From: Isoetes taiwanensis
Lineage: Eukaryota > Streptophyta > Lycopodiopsida > Isoetales > Isoetaceae
NCBI GenBank assembly: GCA_021234155.1
Contig: JAJEKV010000027.1
Span: forward strand, 2,038,032-2,102,031
Direction: 5' to 3'
DNA length: 64,000 bases
Shown: one piece after another, positions 22,876-34,826 of the stretch
How positions within the stretch are numbered: position 1 is the first letter of the stretch
Layout: every line of letters begins with the position of its first letter
Notes under the pieces: generated by a model
Seen by the model: only the letters and a program-made list of their open reading frames with translations
The model's database searches: none
What the model was told of the DNA's origin: nothing
Position numbers and translations under genes: made by a program

Positions 22876-24514
22876 GACGCATTTACAGCCAACATTGATC
22901 TTTCCATGAATGACAAGCTAGAAAAGATGTTCAATACCATAAAAGGTGATTCAAATGCTCAATGGGATGCATGCGCAAAAGTGAAAATGAGGATTTTGGA
23001 AACAAGGCCATCATCTGGCCGGAAGATATGAGATCCAGGGTAAGTTTCAAAACCTTGGTTTCCTCGGGACGAGAAATATCTTTTCCTCCAATAACGTCGT
23101 CTTCCAAATCGAGGTAAAAATTTGAAAAAAGCAATAAAATAAGAATATGGCTATGGAATCTTGCTAGCTTAGTAAAGAACGCTGAGCAGAGATGGAAAAA
23201 GAGGTAACGTAGTATAAGGGATGTACTACGTGAAGAATTACCCATAAAAAACATGGAGACAGGAAGATTTGACATGGCAACTGGGTTGTCATTAGAACCC
23301 CATTGAAGAAAAATACCTATGGAGAAAAGAAGAAATTGACGTAACCAAACAAGGTCTCGGAAAAGAAGGGGTAAAGTCAGGAGATTCGAAGAAGAAAATA
23401 ATGCTTAAAGTTATAGGAAAAAACCAGACATACTGGTTACAACAAAATAATGAAGGAAAACATCTACAACAAGAGCAAGCCATAAGATCTATGTTGAAGA
23501 TTATCATGAAGAAGGCAACAAGGGCCGAAAAGAAGGGGATCATGGGGAAAATAGACCATGGAAGTTATTGGAATTACTATTGCAAGCAAAAGCATTGATG
23601 TTATGAACCATGGAAGAAGGGAAGTTAAAAAAATTGTTAAAAAATGGAAATTGTTGGCAACAAAAAAATTATTGGACAAAGGGAAACAACCTAAAAAAGA
23701 TGGAGCTAGAAAAGCAACGGACACAAGCTATGCTAAAGTCGGATTGGGTATGCCGTTTTGGGTTCTAGAGGCTCCTAGGTTCCTGATCAACAGGAATTAC
23801 TTGGCCCATTTTGATTGCCTCAAATTTGTTTGCTAGGAAGAACTGAACAATTAGAGCAGGCAAATCAGCCTTATAATATGCCAAAATTGATAAATTTGCA
23901 TTAATTAAGACAGGAAAAAGCCGAAGCCCTCTTGTTACTGCCGGATTCACCATTAGTTTTGATTGGAATTTCACCAGAAAGATTTTAGGGGATTCTTGCA
24001 TGAGCAGTCGTTCAGTTTTTGAAATTGCCCTGGGCATGCTGATATAACCCAGAATAATCCCCGTTGCTGTGAATTTGCATGTGACTAAGCCAAAACCATC
24101 GGAATTGGATCTTGGGATAGTGAATCGAGAATCTCCCTTATTGCTTAAGGTTTTTCGAAATTCTTTGTGCACCCTTGGACTACCATAGTCAAATATTTTT
24201 GGAGGAAAAAAAACTAGGAGGGGCCATCATGGAAAATGAAACATTTGGGTTATGATGACTTGGTATGCCAAGGTGGCACGATTTGATGACATGGCAGGTC
24301 AAATGATGCAGTAGTGATGCCAGAGGTGCCATATTGGTGATCCACCCATGTGATAAATACGAAAATCAAGGAGTGCATATGAAATCCATGGGTTGTGATG
24401 ACGTGGCATGATGATGTGGCAGGGGTAGGTTAGGCTACAATATGTACACCATGGTTGGGGTTATTCCAAGCAAACCAACCAGATGCACAATAAAGATTAG
24501 TCTTGCGCTTTCTC

Positions 24515-25712
24515 TTTAGCATTAGCATTATCGCATTGGCTCAGACCTACAAGTACTTGGGGATTGAGTTCTCAACTACCACCCATTGGGATCGCGGCTA
24601 TCGGGTTCGCTTGGGTCACGGCGGGTTGAAAGCACTATATGCCATCGAGGAACAACAGCCCACAAGGCGAGTTATGCGCTGGGGCCACCATCCACATTTG
24701 TTTCGGCCTTGGTTGGAGCCGGTCCTTTGTATGGGAAGTGTGGGGTGGGTGATATCCCTCAACACGGAATGACCTCGGCAGGTCGCGAAGGCCCTTCTCG
24801 CACGGGCCCTGGGGTGAAGTCCACGCCCGCACAGATCCTACCCAGGAGACGGGCTTTCCACCCCTTCAACGGGCTGCATTGAACGCCATATCGTTTACTT
24901 CAAAAGGTGGTCGCTATGGTTGATACACGCGCCAGCTCTATCTTGCTTTGGCCACGCCGATGGGTCCCCAACGCCTGAAATCCTCGCATGGAAAGACAAG
25001 CAAGCTCAGTGGTTCTCACGCCGGGCGAGTGCAAACAGACATGCGCCCGTCGGCACTTAAACCGTACCTAGATGCTACTTTCCTTCGCGAAGCTTCTCGG
25101 GATGCAGGCTCGACGCACGTTAAGTTGGCACACCATCGCAAAGAAGTCAATCCTAGGCTCACAAGAGGCCCACACCAGTTTTGTACACCCACTGCCCCAT
25201 GAAGAAGTTGCTGACTTATAGCTTCCACCAAGATCGGTGCACATCGCCCCGCATTGAAACAGGCGTTGGGCTGTGGAAGCACGAGCAAAGGCTTTGCCGC
25301 TGTTGCCACGGTAGGCCGATTGAGGATGAATGTCATACCCTCCGTGATCTGCCCGGCATTTGCCCATATCCGAGAGAGGTATGTTCGACTACTAGTGCGG
25401 CCAGCCGGTAGTTGCATCGGTTTATTGACTACGGTGGCCAGTGGGTTCGTTGGGGTCATACCTCGGGAGGTTATGGATGCACGGGACTTCGTTTGTGTCC
25501 TAAGGGACGGTCTTGAACTGCCCTATGCAATTGTACAGTGTGCGCCAAAGATGATTATTATCGCTAAGGTTTTTCCCTCGAAAACCAGCCTGGCGGGGTT
25601 TTTAATCTGTCGGTAATAAGCTTGTGTCGCTTCTCTTTGTTTGGGTCTCATGGGCCAATTGGTCTCCGTGGACGCTAAAAACCTATTCTATTCTATTCTA
25701 TTCTTATTCTTA
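24515..25712 (+). mobile_element. RTE-like LINE fragment (3' part of ORF and tail)
   Basis: Near 24540 the frame reads TYKYLGIEFSTTT, the conserved stretch after the RT palm in this LINE family (the copy at 48.7 kb has SYKYLGIEFSTTT). Near 25290-25350 a CRCCHGRPIEDECHTLRD block matches the Cys/His region of the other copies. The 3' tail at 25555-25680 has the conserved hairpin, TTGGTCTCCGTGGACG and a (TATTC)n end. Frameshifts are present and the 5' RT motifs are absent. Confidence 0.75.
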
Positions 25713-25748
25713 GTAGCCTTTTAATATTTGGTTATTATGTTTGGTGAT

Positions 25749-25856
25749 GGGGCCTAGTCCCCAGGTTTTAGATGGGCTGTTGCCCTCGCATGTGCCGTCC
25801 CATAACCCGTTGGGTTCCCGTGGACGTAAAAAATCATCTTATCTTATCTTCATCAT
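25749..25856 (+). mobile_element. Related LINE 3' tail with (ATCTT)n end
   Basis: A second tail immediately follows the previous element: GGCCTAGTCCCCAGG, CCCATAACCCGTTGGG, TTCCCGTGGACGTAAAAAA, then an ATCTT repeat. GTGGACGTAAAAA is shared with the main RTE-like tail, but the hairpin and the repeat unit differ, which suggests a sister family. Confidence 0.5.
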
Positions 25857-25908
25857 CGCCATATTTTGCATCAACAAACAAAATTTCTAGAAAAGGCAGA
25901 GATGCACT

Positions 25909-26103
25909 CACTACTATAAATGTAGGCAGAAATGGCACAAAAGTGGCATTTATGCTCTGCCTTTTTACGGAGCAGAAACGTCACTTTTGTGCCATTTATG
26001 ACGTTTGTGCTCTCCAAATGACACAAAAGTGACATTTATGCTCCGTAAAAAGGCGGAGCATAAACGCCACTTTTGTGTCATTTATACCTATTTTGTAGTA
26101 GTG
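25909..26103. mobile_element. CACTA-type MITE with 3 bp target duplication
   Basis: The element starts CACTACTATAAA and ends with the complement TTTTGTAGTAGTG, flanked on both sides by ACT (25906-25908 and 26104-26106), matching the 3 bp duplications of the CACTA superfamily. It is 195 bp and has no coding capacity. The interior holds two successive hairpins, each bounded by a CACAAAAGTG arm and its complement CACTTTTGTG, so the whole can fold as a double stem. Confidence 0.85.
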
Positions 26104-26719
26104 ACTTCCACGACTTTGCAAATGCAAAAGCATAACTCTGGACGTCCACAAAGATGAACAAAATAGTGCCGTATACTTTGCCACAACAAATTTAGAGGAA
26201 AAGACTGCTTACACCAAAGCTATTTAAAAGCTACCTAGAAGAAAAGCCATTTGAACCTTCATAACTCACGATTCATAGAAGAAGGGAACAAAATGAGACC
26301 CTGGAGCACTTGGTCGGAATCTCAATGGATCGTCATTTGATCCTCTACAAGATGGATCGTCTGGATAAAAAGGATCCAGCTGGTTCTCAAGAGCCATCAA
26401 AATCAATCACAAAATCTGAACTCATGTATTTAAACATCAGATAGCGCACGGCTTTTGAAAAGACCAAGTGTCAATGGCAGGATTAGGGCACAACTTTCAA
26501 GAAAACCACGTGTCAGCTATGTTGAATTAGTCAGGAAGAAAATAGTGAGAACAAAAAAGCGAACTGCTTTTTATAGGAGGGATAAATATTGTAGGTTGAT
26601 GCCTTTGGAATATTATCTTTAAATTTTGACCTAACATTTTGGCACGTCAGTTTATTTTGTTTGCAATACATTTCCATAAAATTTGTGACACCTGTAACGT
26701 GCACTTGCTTTCAAATTAC

Positions 26720-26910
26720 ATATTGACAGCTATCGGATAGTTGTTTCCATATTATTAGCATCACCAAATTTCAGTTTGACATCTATCAGATAGCTGTTTC
26801 CAGATTGTAACCTCTCTTCAAACATTGCCATGTAGCAAGATTGATATCTTCATACATCGCCAAGTAGCTAAAATTGACTGTCGATGCTGTGCTTGCATCT
26901 ATAAATAAGA
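26720..26910 (+). promoter_or_regulatory. Duplicated blocks followed by a TATA-like box
   Basis: Two near-copies of TTGACAGCTATCGGATAG (about 26724 and 26776) are followed by two near-copies of CATTGCCATGTAGCAAG (about 26825 and 26856), then CTATAAATAAG at about 26901. Repeated blocks upstream of a TATA box are typical of LTR U3 enhancers or a plant promoter. The 182-codon frame from 27069 downstream has no recognisable domain, so the transcript, if any, is unidentified. Confidence 0.4.
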
Positions 26911-27989
26911 AATGAAATTGGTAAAAATTGCTCCTTCAGGCACTGTCAAAGTGGTCAAAATGACTTTTACAGGTGCATTTTTAGCTACCTTCCTTCTTTA
27001 AAATCGCTTTTTAAGTTTCAGTGTTAAAGTTCCAGAAGCTAAACCTGCTGCTTTAAAGTGCTGCTGGAATGGCGACCTCAGGCATCGCCTGCAGATGTAG
27101 CCCCATCTACTGCAGGAACACATGCCTCCGTGTTTCTAACAGGACCATTATGTTATCATCTATTCTGAACATATTAAAGTTTCTGCCATACCTCAACGCC
27201 TCAGTGAATCCACTACTGGCAATGTCTCTAGCTTATGTTCTGCTCTCACCTCTAGCTTCCGTTCTGCTCGCTGGGAACACCCACTCTGCATCGTCTCTAC
27301 AAAGACGATTTGTGAAGAAAGAATTTCGACTTAAGGGGGGATGTCCATCTGTGGACAACTTATGTGATTTTTGCTCAGATCTGCATCGAGATGGAGTCCA
27401 AATGCCACGATCATGCTCTAGATCTGTATCAACAAACTGGAATTATTATTTTTTCAAAATAAAAAACATCAAGCTTTTAATTGCAATGCAAACTTACCTG
27501 GCTTTTTTACCTTCATGGTCATATCCTGCCCCTCATAGTCCGCTGCAATTGGCTCAATACTATGATCTTATGCACCTTCCAAGTGACCATAACAGACCAC
27601 ATATGTACCTACAATAGCCTACTATTGTCCATTAATTGGACACTTGACATGCCTTCAATGGACACATCACAAAATCTCAATGGACACTAATATGAACCTA
27701 AATTGCACACTCAAGGGAATCATGATACCTTACAAACCCAATTTTACCAAAAGTTGTACCAAATCTCCATGCATCATGTCTACAAAAATATGAACTCTCT
27801 CTTATAAATTGTCTTTAAACCTGCAAGTGAAGTAGATTAATATAATAGGATGTGGGGAATTGAACCCCTGGCCTATTTTTTGGCCATAGCACATCATCCT
27901 CACCTGCACAAACTTAATCAGATCTTCTTAGCTCTGCTGCAGCTTCACTTGTTCCTTCACCCCTTTTTTTATGTTTTCCTCTTGGTGTG

Positions 27990-30357
27990 GTCCCAAAAGC
28001 TGAAAAGAAATTTTGCGAATGATAGTTGAGCCAGATACGCGACATAATGCCATTCAAAATTATAAGTCTGTTTTGAAACGCAAGAAGGCACGCTTTGTTG
28101 CTGAGCATCAGAAGCAAATGTTTGAATTACTGCTACGTGAGCCTCGGACCTTCTGGCGCAAAATATTATATCGACCACCTCCTACCCTTGGACATATTTC
28201 TATGCAGCAATGGGATGAGCGATTGGTCCACTTATATGATCATCCTGGGGTCCTTAATTCTGTGCCTCCTTTGGTAGGTGATATTCTTCAATTCACAGAG
28301 GAGGAAGTCAAAGAAGGTCTGCGGCATCTATCTAATGGCGGGGGTCCGCTATTGCTTCCAATCATCACTACTCTTTTAAATCAAGCTTTGCAAGAAGGCT
28401 TGCCGTAAACTTGGGTCACAAGAAGGTCGCACCAATTTACAAAGCGGTGATAAGCATGACCCTTCTAATTATCGCATGATCATGGTAAGTTCCATATTTT
28501 CAAAGCTCTTAGCCGGCCTTTACCGAGAAGCGCTTGACATCATGGGGCGTAATATCCGGTGTAATGCGTCGGTAGAGGGAGGCGGGCTTTCGTCCATGCC
28601 ATTCTACAATAGACCATATTTTCACATTGCGCATGCTTATTGAACATAGTCGAAGTTTGAAACAAGACCTCTATATATGCTTTGTGGATTTTACTTACGC
28701 TTTTGATACAAGCATCATGAGCTTCTTTGGCAGACTTGGGGCACTTGGGGTTCCACAAGATCTTCAAAATGCGCTTTATCGGCTCTATGAAAGGGTTTTT
28801 GCTAAATTTCCAAAGATCGTACTCAAATCACTAGCAATATTGGAGTTCGTCCGGTGGTTGCCCTTTATCTCCTACACTCTTTGGCTTGTACATTCGATCA
28901 ATTGGAAGAATGGCTTGATAATCATGGCGCGAGGTCCACATTTGGCACACTATATCATTAGGCAACTTATGTATGCCGATGATGTTTCACTTCGCACATA
29001 CATTTGCTAGTATGCAAAGAACATTTACATGCTCTAAGACAGTTTCGTGGAGAACACAGTCTGCGTGTTAATCTCCAAAAGACCAAGCTTTTGGTAGTTC
29101 AATCTTCTCGTCACAATGTTCCCCTATGCACCTATGATAGCCGCCGGTTGAAGTTGTAGATAGCTACAAGTATCTTGGTGTTAATTACGTAAGAACACAC
29201 TTTGGGGAACAAAGATGTATTACCAAGCTGGTGGTTTCGGATGGAGAGCACTCTATGCAATGCAAAACAATTGTTTTCGGCAGAAATTCATGATTGGCCA
29301 CGGAAAAGCCCACTTGTTTGGGACTTTGGTAGAGCCTGCTTTTCTTGTATGGCTCGAAGTGTGGGGGCCGCCATTAGTGCTAGTCTTTGGGAGAGCTTGG
29401 AGCCGGGTGCAAAAGTCCTTTCTCACTTACAGCCTCGAGTTAAAATAACGGTGCCCTATGCTATTTCTTTTACAAGAGACGCAGTTTTTGGCCTCTTCAA
29501 CATTACGCCACAGGCCCGTCTCCACTATATCCGCAAGGTGCACCACATGGATGATGTTAGATATCTGTTCTTGCACTTGCCATGGCTGAATCTCCTCGGC
29601 GTTTGAAACGATGTTGGAAAGAGCATTGCACTACATGGTTTGTTTGTTGGCTTATTGTAAACCGTGAAAGCAATCCGCACGATGCTTGCCGATTCGATCC
29701 TCGAGCTTTTGCAACAATATCTCAATGGTTGTTTTTCTCAAAAGATATGGGACGCAGATTACTTTGGCCCAAGTGAAAAACGGGTCATTATCATGCACAC
29801 ATAAATCCCACCTTAGCACCGGGGCCCCAAAGCTTATTTGCTTGCTTCATTGTCCAAGAACAAGCTTTTGTAGCTATTGCATCAATTCGCCACAGGGGTC
29901 CCACAGTGCTACGGATTGAGATGTGTAGATGGGAGCGGCCGCGAATTGCTGCGAGAAGCGAGACTATGTGCTGTTGCCGATTCTGTGTTATTGAAGATGA
30001 AAGCCATACTCTTACGAAGTTGCCCCGCTTTTTGAGATAGTCCGAATCATTTTTGACCTTAGCATTCCATTCCACGCTTCCACTTCTCGTGAGCACCATC
30101 CGTGCATGACTTGGCATTATACATACTTGAGGTTCTAGATAAACGTCATAATTACCGAGCCCTCAAGAGTCATTATCTCTGCTTGTCTAGTATCATCATT
30201 ACTGCAAAGGTTTTTCCCTTGAAAACCTTTCGAGGCAGGGGTTTTTTAATCCTAGTAGTAATGATTGTACTAGCCCATTGTATGGGTCCCATGACCTATT
30301 GGTCTCCGTGGACGTTAAAAAAACTATTCTATTCTATTCTATTCTATTCTATTCTTA
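27990..30357 (+). mobile_element. RTE-like LINE with RT motifs and full 3' tail
   Basis: The longest copy of this LINE family. Pre-RT sequence (RTFWRKI, then FTEEEVKEGLRHL) lies at 28150-28330. RT motif A appears as CFVDFTYAFDT near 28680, and the catalytic MYADDV lies near 28975. The distal region WEVWGPP-like follows near 29360, a C-x-C-C-x4-EDESHTL-like block near 29965, and the 3' tail at 30190-30355. The tail has the GGTTTTTCCC hairpin, TTGGTCTCCGTGGACG, an A run and six (TATTC) units. At least five frameshifts or stops break the ORF, and no endonuclease domain is seen, so the copy is 5'-truncated and dead. The simple-repeat tail instead of poly(A) sets it apart from the L1 copies. Confidence 0.8.
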
Positions 30358-30664
30358 TCCTTGATTCGCGTTTCTTGAACATTTTGCTCATATATGAATA
30401 CCTTGGACTTTTGTCCCACAATTGCCAATCGAATAATTTTCTTTTCACTTTAGATTTGAAGTCTGGATATCGTAGCATTCTAATTTGACCTCCACATCAT
30501 ACTTTTCAGGGCTTTGAATTCGAAGGTCCTCCTAATTTGGCTTGGCAATTGCTCCTTTTGTCTTCACTAAAGTCACTAGGCAATTGGTTAGATTTTGGCA
30601 TGCCCTTATTGGATTTCTTGACTCATGTCTTTTTTTCTTTTCACTCTCTTCTTTCTTTTTCATG

Positions 30665-30815
30665 GGCGGATGGTCTTTCCCGCACTAGTTTGCAGTGTTT
30701 TATCCTCGGTAGACGGATGCTCTTCCGCGTCTTATTATTCTGGCTCCTTTGGATGGATGCTCTTCCCTGCTCTAGTTGACGTAAGTTTCATTTGGATGGG
30801 CGGATGTTCTTCCCT
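30665..30815 (+). repeat. Four dispersed GGATG(C/T)TCTTCC-type repeats
   Basis: Related phrases (GGATGGTCTTTCCC, GGATGCTCTTCCGC, GGATGCTCTTCCC, GGATGTTCTTCCC) occur four times in 150 bp with uneven spacing. The region is T-rich and noncoding. Confidence 0.55.
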
Positions 30816-31641
30816 ATCCATTTCAAGCTTTTTCTTTGCGTTCATATCTGGTTTCGTTGTGCGCGTCGACTTTGCTTAGGGCTTATTTCTTTTTCTTTAC
30901 TAATAATTTTGACGAGGATTTTTCTTTGACTATATAGCTTGCTTACAGATCTTTCCAGTTCTTGGAGTTTTGGTGGAGTTGGTTTATTGGAGTTAGTGGC
31001 GTTGATGCTTAACACGTTGATTCCGGTGGTGTATGGAAAGTGTTCAACATATTGCTACTAGTTTCGAATCTTATCTTCTTCAGTTGTATCACTCTCAGTC
31101 CATTTCTCATCTTCATGGCTTTTCCCAAAAACCTGAAAGTGCGGGGTTTTCAGTCCAGCTGATAAGATTTTAGACTTTGAGTTTGCATGATTTTACTTTA
31201 CTTCAATATATAGCACAATCACAGGGGGTTATTTTTATAGTTTTATACAGTTTTTGCCATGGTTTTCCTATGATTTTGGTGATGTATTTGTTGGGGCATA
31301 CCATATAGTATTTCTAGAGTGTGTCATTTTTTGAGCGGTGATTTGGATTTGCTTAAATAATCTAATGGCTGTTGTCTGTTGTCGATAACACTGCAATATA
31401 TTTTAAATCTTCACATGCGAAGGTAAAAATGGGGCTTTTTAGGTTTTCTTATGAAGGCGAATATGGGCGGCGTTGCATGGCTTTGCATAGAAAAAGGGCT
31501 TCCAAACCCCAGAATTGGCAATACAACGGGGAAGGGCAGAATTTTATGCAGAGGGTTGAAGAAATGCTGCAACGCCTCTTCTGCAAGTCCGTTTGCATGG
31601 AATATGTTTTTTCAAGGTTGTGCTTGCTGGTTCATGAAGCT

Positions 31642-31855
31642 TTCTGCAGATCTCACAGCAAAGGAGGCATCTAGGGAAGCTCAAAAAGCATAGTCGGTTT
31701 TGACAGATGGTTTTGCACGGATGGTTTTGGCGGATAGTTTTGCACGAATGGTTTTTGCGAATGGTTTTGCACGGATAGTTTCTGCAGATGGTTTTGCACA
31801 GATGGTTTCTGCAGATCTCATAGCAAAGGAGGCATCTAGGGAAGCTCAAAGAGCA
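31642..31855 (+). repeat. Minisatellite enclosed by a ~49 bp direct repeat
   Basis: The segment TTCTGCAGATCTCACAGC and its continuation to about 31690 recur almost identically at 31806-31855. Between them lies an array of about 14 bp GATGGTTTTGCACG-like units, effectively a 27 bp dimer period. On the minus strand the array reads as Cys-Lys-Thr-Ile repeats of nine residues. That frame is probably incidental. Confidence 0.8.
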
Positions 31856-32882
31856 CATATGGGCTGACACAATATTATGGCAAGGTTCTTCTGCAATTTA
31901 TGTATGAGGTTGTTCTAAAGGGGTCTGCCACGACTTCAGTTTCTTCAGCCTATTACTGCATAAATGTTAGAGCATACATGCTCGCCTTGCCCTTTATCTT
32001 ATTTGGCTGATTGTATTCTCCCTCATTCCCTTGAGATGAAGCAGGGATATGCAATACCGGAGACACCGGAGACAAGGCCACAACTAGGCACGCATTTGAA
32101 CACATATTTGAATCTTTGACTCTGTAAGTTAATTTTTTGTTTGAATTCCAACTAAGAAGCTTGCTTTTTCTGAAAAGGAAGACCGTTTTGTCTCTCAGTA
32201 CAACATCCACTAGTATCTAGGTTCAGATGGAGCCAAGATACATTTAGAACTTCTTGGACTTTTCTTATCTTCATTGTTCATATGTTTACTTTGTGAGTAC
32301 AGGGTTTCTTTCTGGTCATATGTTTACTATCTGAGTAAATATTATGAGCTTTTTTCACACAGCATGATTTCTACTAAGAAAAACTTTTTCCACTATCCTA
32401 CAGTCCTTGTGCTTTTTTTCGCACCAGTTTACCCAGTATAGGTTATTGCTCTGCTCTTCTTACAAATACCGTTGTCCATGATTGGCAAAACATAGATGCC
32501 TTGCACTGTGGCAGTTTGCAGGCATATATTCAGATCTGAAAAAAAGCTTTTGCTGAATGTTTATAGTAGCTCAAGTGTGAGGTGTCTTTGCTATGCAGTG
32601 TATGATGTTTGACTCAGAACAAAGATGCAATGTTGCATATGAACAACAAAACTAGCCCTATATATGATAGATATTGCAGGTCATGGACTTTGATTCCAAT
32701 ATATAGCAATACAATATAACAATTAGTGTGTTCTCTTTTTCGGAATGGAATTAAGACATGTTTTGTGCATGCACCATAGTGCTTGCCATGGCAAAGCATG
32801 CTCACGTGGATGACAACACATGTCATCCCACATGTCTAGCATATGTAGTGACAGTACCAATATCCACTAATCGTTGTTTCCA

Positions 32883-33009
32883 GATACGGTTGTTGGTTAA
32901 TGTCTCTTCTGATTCCTCAATACGAGAAGCAGATTCTTATGTGGATGGAAAAGTATCTTCACTTGAGCCCGAAGGAGGATCTTATGCCACTCCGCTATAT
33001 TATGCATAG
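32883..33009 (+). other. Possible terminal exon
   Basis: After a pyrimidine-rich TTGTTTCCAG acceptor the frame is open to a TAG at 33007-33009, with a coding-like Ser/Glu/Asp-rich composition ending GGSYATPLYYA. No upstream exon with a matching phase was found and the family is not recognised. Confidence 0.2.
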
Positions 33010-33508
33010 GTGCAGCAAAATAAACTAGGTGAATTGATAATTACAGTGCAAAACTGCTTTGACGTTCAAATGTTTTGAATGTTGGATGTTGTGGATGTTT
33101 TGGCACTTTCGACATAAATACGAATGCCGCCATGTCATATCTCGTATTCCAGATTGAACATTTGACATTGCACGCCACGTTTTTTTAGTGGTTCGATTGT
33201 TGTTGCTCCTGGACGGTCAATATGTTTTATTTCATTTGCTAGTTCTAGTTCTTAAACAAACATATGAGTAAAACGTTTTAAACATGAGTACAACATCATT
33301 ACAAATGTTTTCTACTATGCTTACCTGTGTTTACTTGTCTTTTTGTATCGCCACTCTCCTATTTCATTGGTCCTATGTTCCAAAATATTGAAACGTATTG
33401 TATGTTTGTTTGTTAGGGTCCGAACATAACATAACATCAATTCATTTAAGTATAATGTAATGTTTTTTGTTGAAGGCCCCGAAGGGGCCAAAATTTTTTT
33501 AGCTACAA

Positions 33509-33876
33509 CATAAACCATTACATTACACACTTCAAAATTAAATTCCCCCTTAAACCCCCCTTTGGTTTGGGTGCATATTCACACGGGGGGTGACGTAGGG
33601 CAGCGAGAGCCCCTATAATTATGTTTCGCATGTACAAAATCAACACCATGCAATACATTACCTCAAATCTTATAGTATTTTGCAAATGGTATTATACAGT
33701 ATACCATTTTTTGTACATGCATACCCCACAAATGAGGAACTTTATCAAGGAATAAAGGGCAAACATGCCCATCTCGACAACTCGATTGTTCGAGTAACCC
33801 CCTGTGAATATGCACCCAAACCAAAGGGGGTTTAAGGGGGAATTTAATTTTGAAGTGTGTAATGTAATGGTTTATG
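33509..33876. mobile_element. MITE with ~77 bp terminal inverted repeats
   Basis: The arm starting CATAAACCATTACATTAC at 33509 is repeated in inverse at about 33799-33876, with one extra C and one extra base over about 77 bp. The 210 bp interior is noncoding. Long, nearly perfect arms and small size fit a nonautonomous DNA transposon (Mutator-like or foldback). I could not find a clear target duplication, so the superfamily is open. Confidence 0.75.
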
Positions 33877-34126
33877 CTTGTGTGTAATTATCTAATTCTG
33901 GTTTTTTTTTTATATGTTTGGCTATTTGTACTTGCCTTTATGGAAAGCTCAATGGAAAAGCCACTTCACTTTGGTCTTATATATTTGTTGTTTGTCTTGA
34001 TACGTAGAGTCTTCCAAGACATCCTTGAGACCAAAGATCACAGTGGTCTTGGCTTTATTATCCTTCCCTTTTCCACTTAAAAATATTTATCCTCTCTGGG
34101 CTTTGATTCATCCCCAAACAGCACAT

Positions 34127-34149
34127 CCTACACCTCTCTCTCTCTCTCT
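34127..34149 (+). repeat. (CT)n microsatellite
   Basis: A CT dinucleotide tract of about 20 bp. Confidence 0.8.
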
Positions 34150-34239
34150 TCGATCTGGATGCTCGACATCTTTTCAGATGGTAGATCTCTCCAAACTTCA
34201 AACTCTCTCAATCGGGACTGCTTTCCTTTCATAGAATAA

Positions 34240-34251
34240 GCTCTGATACCA
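34240..34251 (-). promoter_or_regulatory. Primer-binding-site-like 12-mer (initiator tRNA-Met)
   Basis: The minus strand reads TGGTATCAGAGC, the sequence most plant copia-type LTR retrotransposons use to prime with initiator tRNA-Met. It is preceded directly by TTCA, compatible with an LTR ending in CA. No second LTR or pol domains were found around it, so it may be a relic or chance. Confidence 0.35.
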
Positions 34252-34826
34252 TGAAGCACTTAGGTTGCACGAAAAAGACCAAACGAAGGAAAAAGGTCCA
34301 CTGACACAAAGGAGAACTTGTATATTTAGAGTAGGTCACAAATGTAACATTTATGCTGACATGGAGATTTTGTTGTATAGAATGTATGAGCACAATTTAT
34401 CAATGGCGCACTATCATTGTCAAAGATAGTTTTCTTTACATTAGCTTTTAATAGTTTTAGTTCTATTTTACAAATTTATCAATAAAACTCCAAAATCGTT
34501 ATAGGTTTGGCTAATTTCTTGATGACTTTTTTTTGGGGGGGAGGGGGAGGGACTTTAGCCAGTGTATAATTATGTATAATTAGAAATTAGAGGAATTCCA
34601 TGAAACTATAGCCAAATCAAGTTCATCTTGTAAGATTAAGGCTCTCGTTGTCCAAAGCCACCCCTAAAATAGGATGACAACTGTGGCCACATAAGAGACC
34701 TTTGAAGATAAGAATAGTGGATGTTTTTATCAAAGGATGTCAATTCATAATAACATATGTATTCTTGCAGCTATACACTATAATCCATGATATATCTGAC
34801 TAGTAGATTCTTTAAATACATATGCC

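Noticed and set aside
23765-24172. 135-codon minus-strand frame
   Set aside because: No recognisable motif and no splice-consistent partner, so no gene call was made.
27069-27617. 182-codon open frame
   Set aside because: No domain, mixed hydrophobic and Ser-rich text, and other frames look equally plausible. Probably chance or a decayed element.
27855-27910. tRNA-like fold on the minus strand (GGGGTTCAATTCCCC arm with a GGCC anticodon-like stem)
   Set aside because: A T-arm and a six-pair acceptor stem can be drawn, but there is no D-arm, so it is neither a tRNA gene nor a convincing SINE.
34531-34552. T-run followed by a G-rich tract
   Set aside because: Simple low-complexity sequence. 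A G-quadruplex is possible, but nothing else supports a function.
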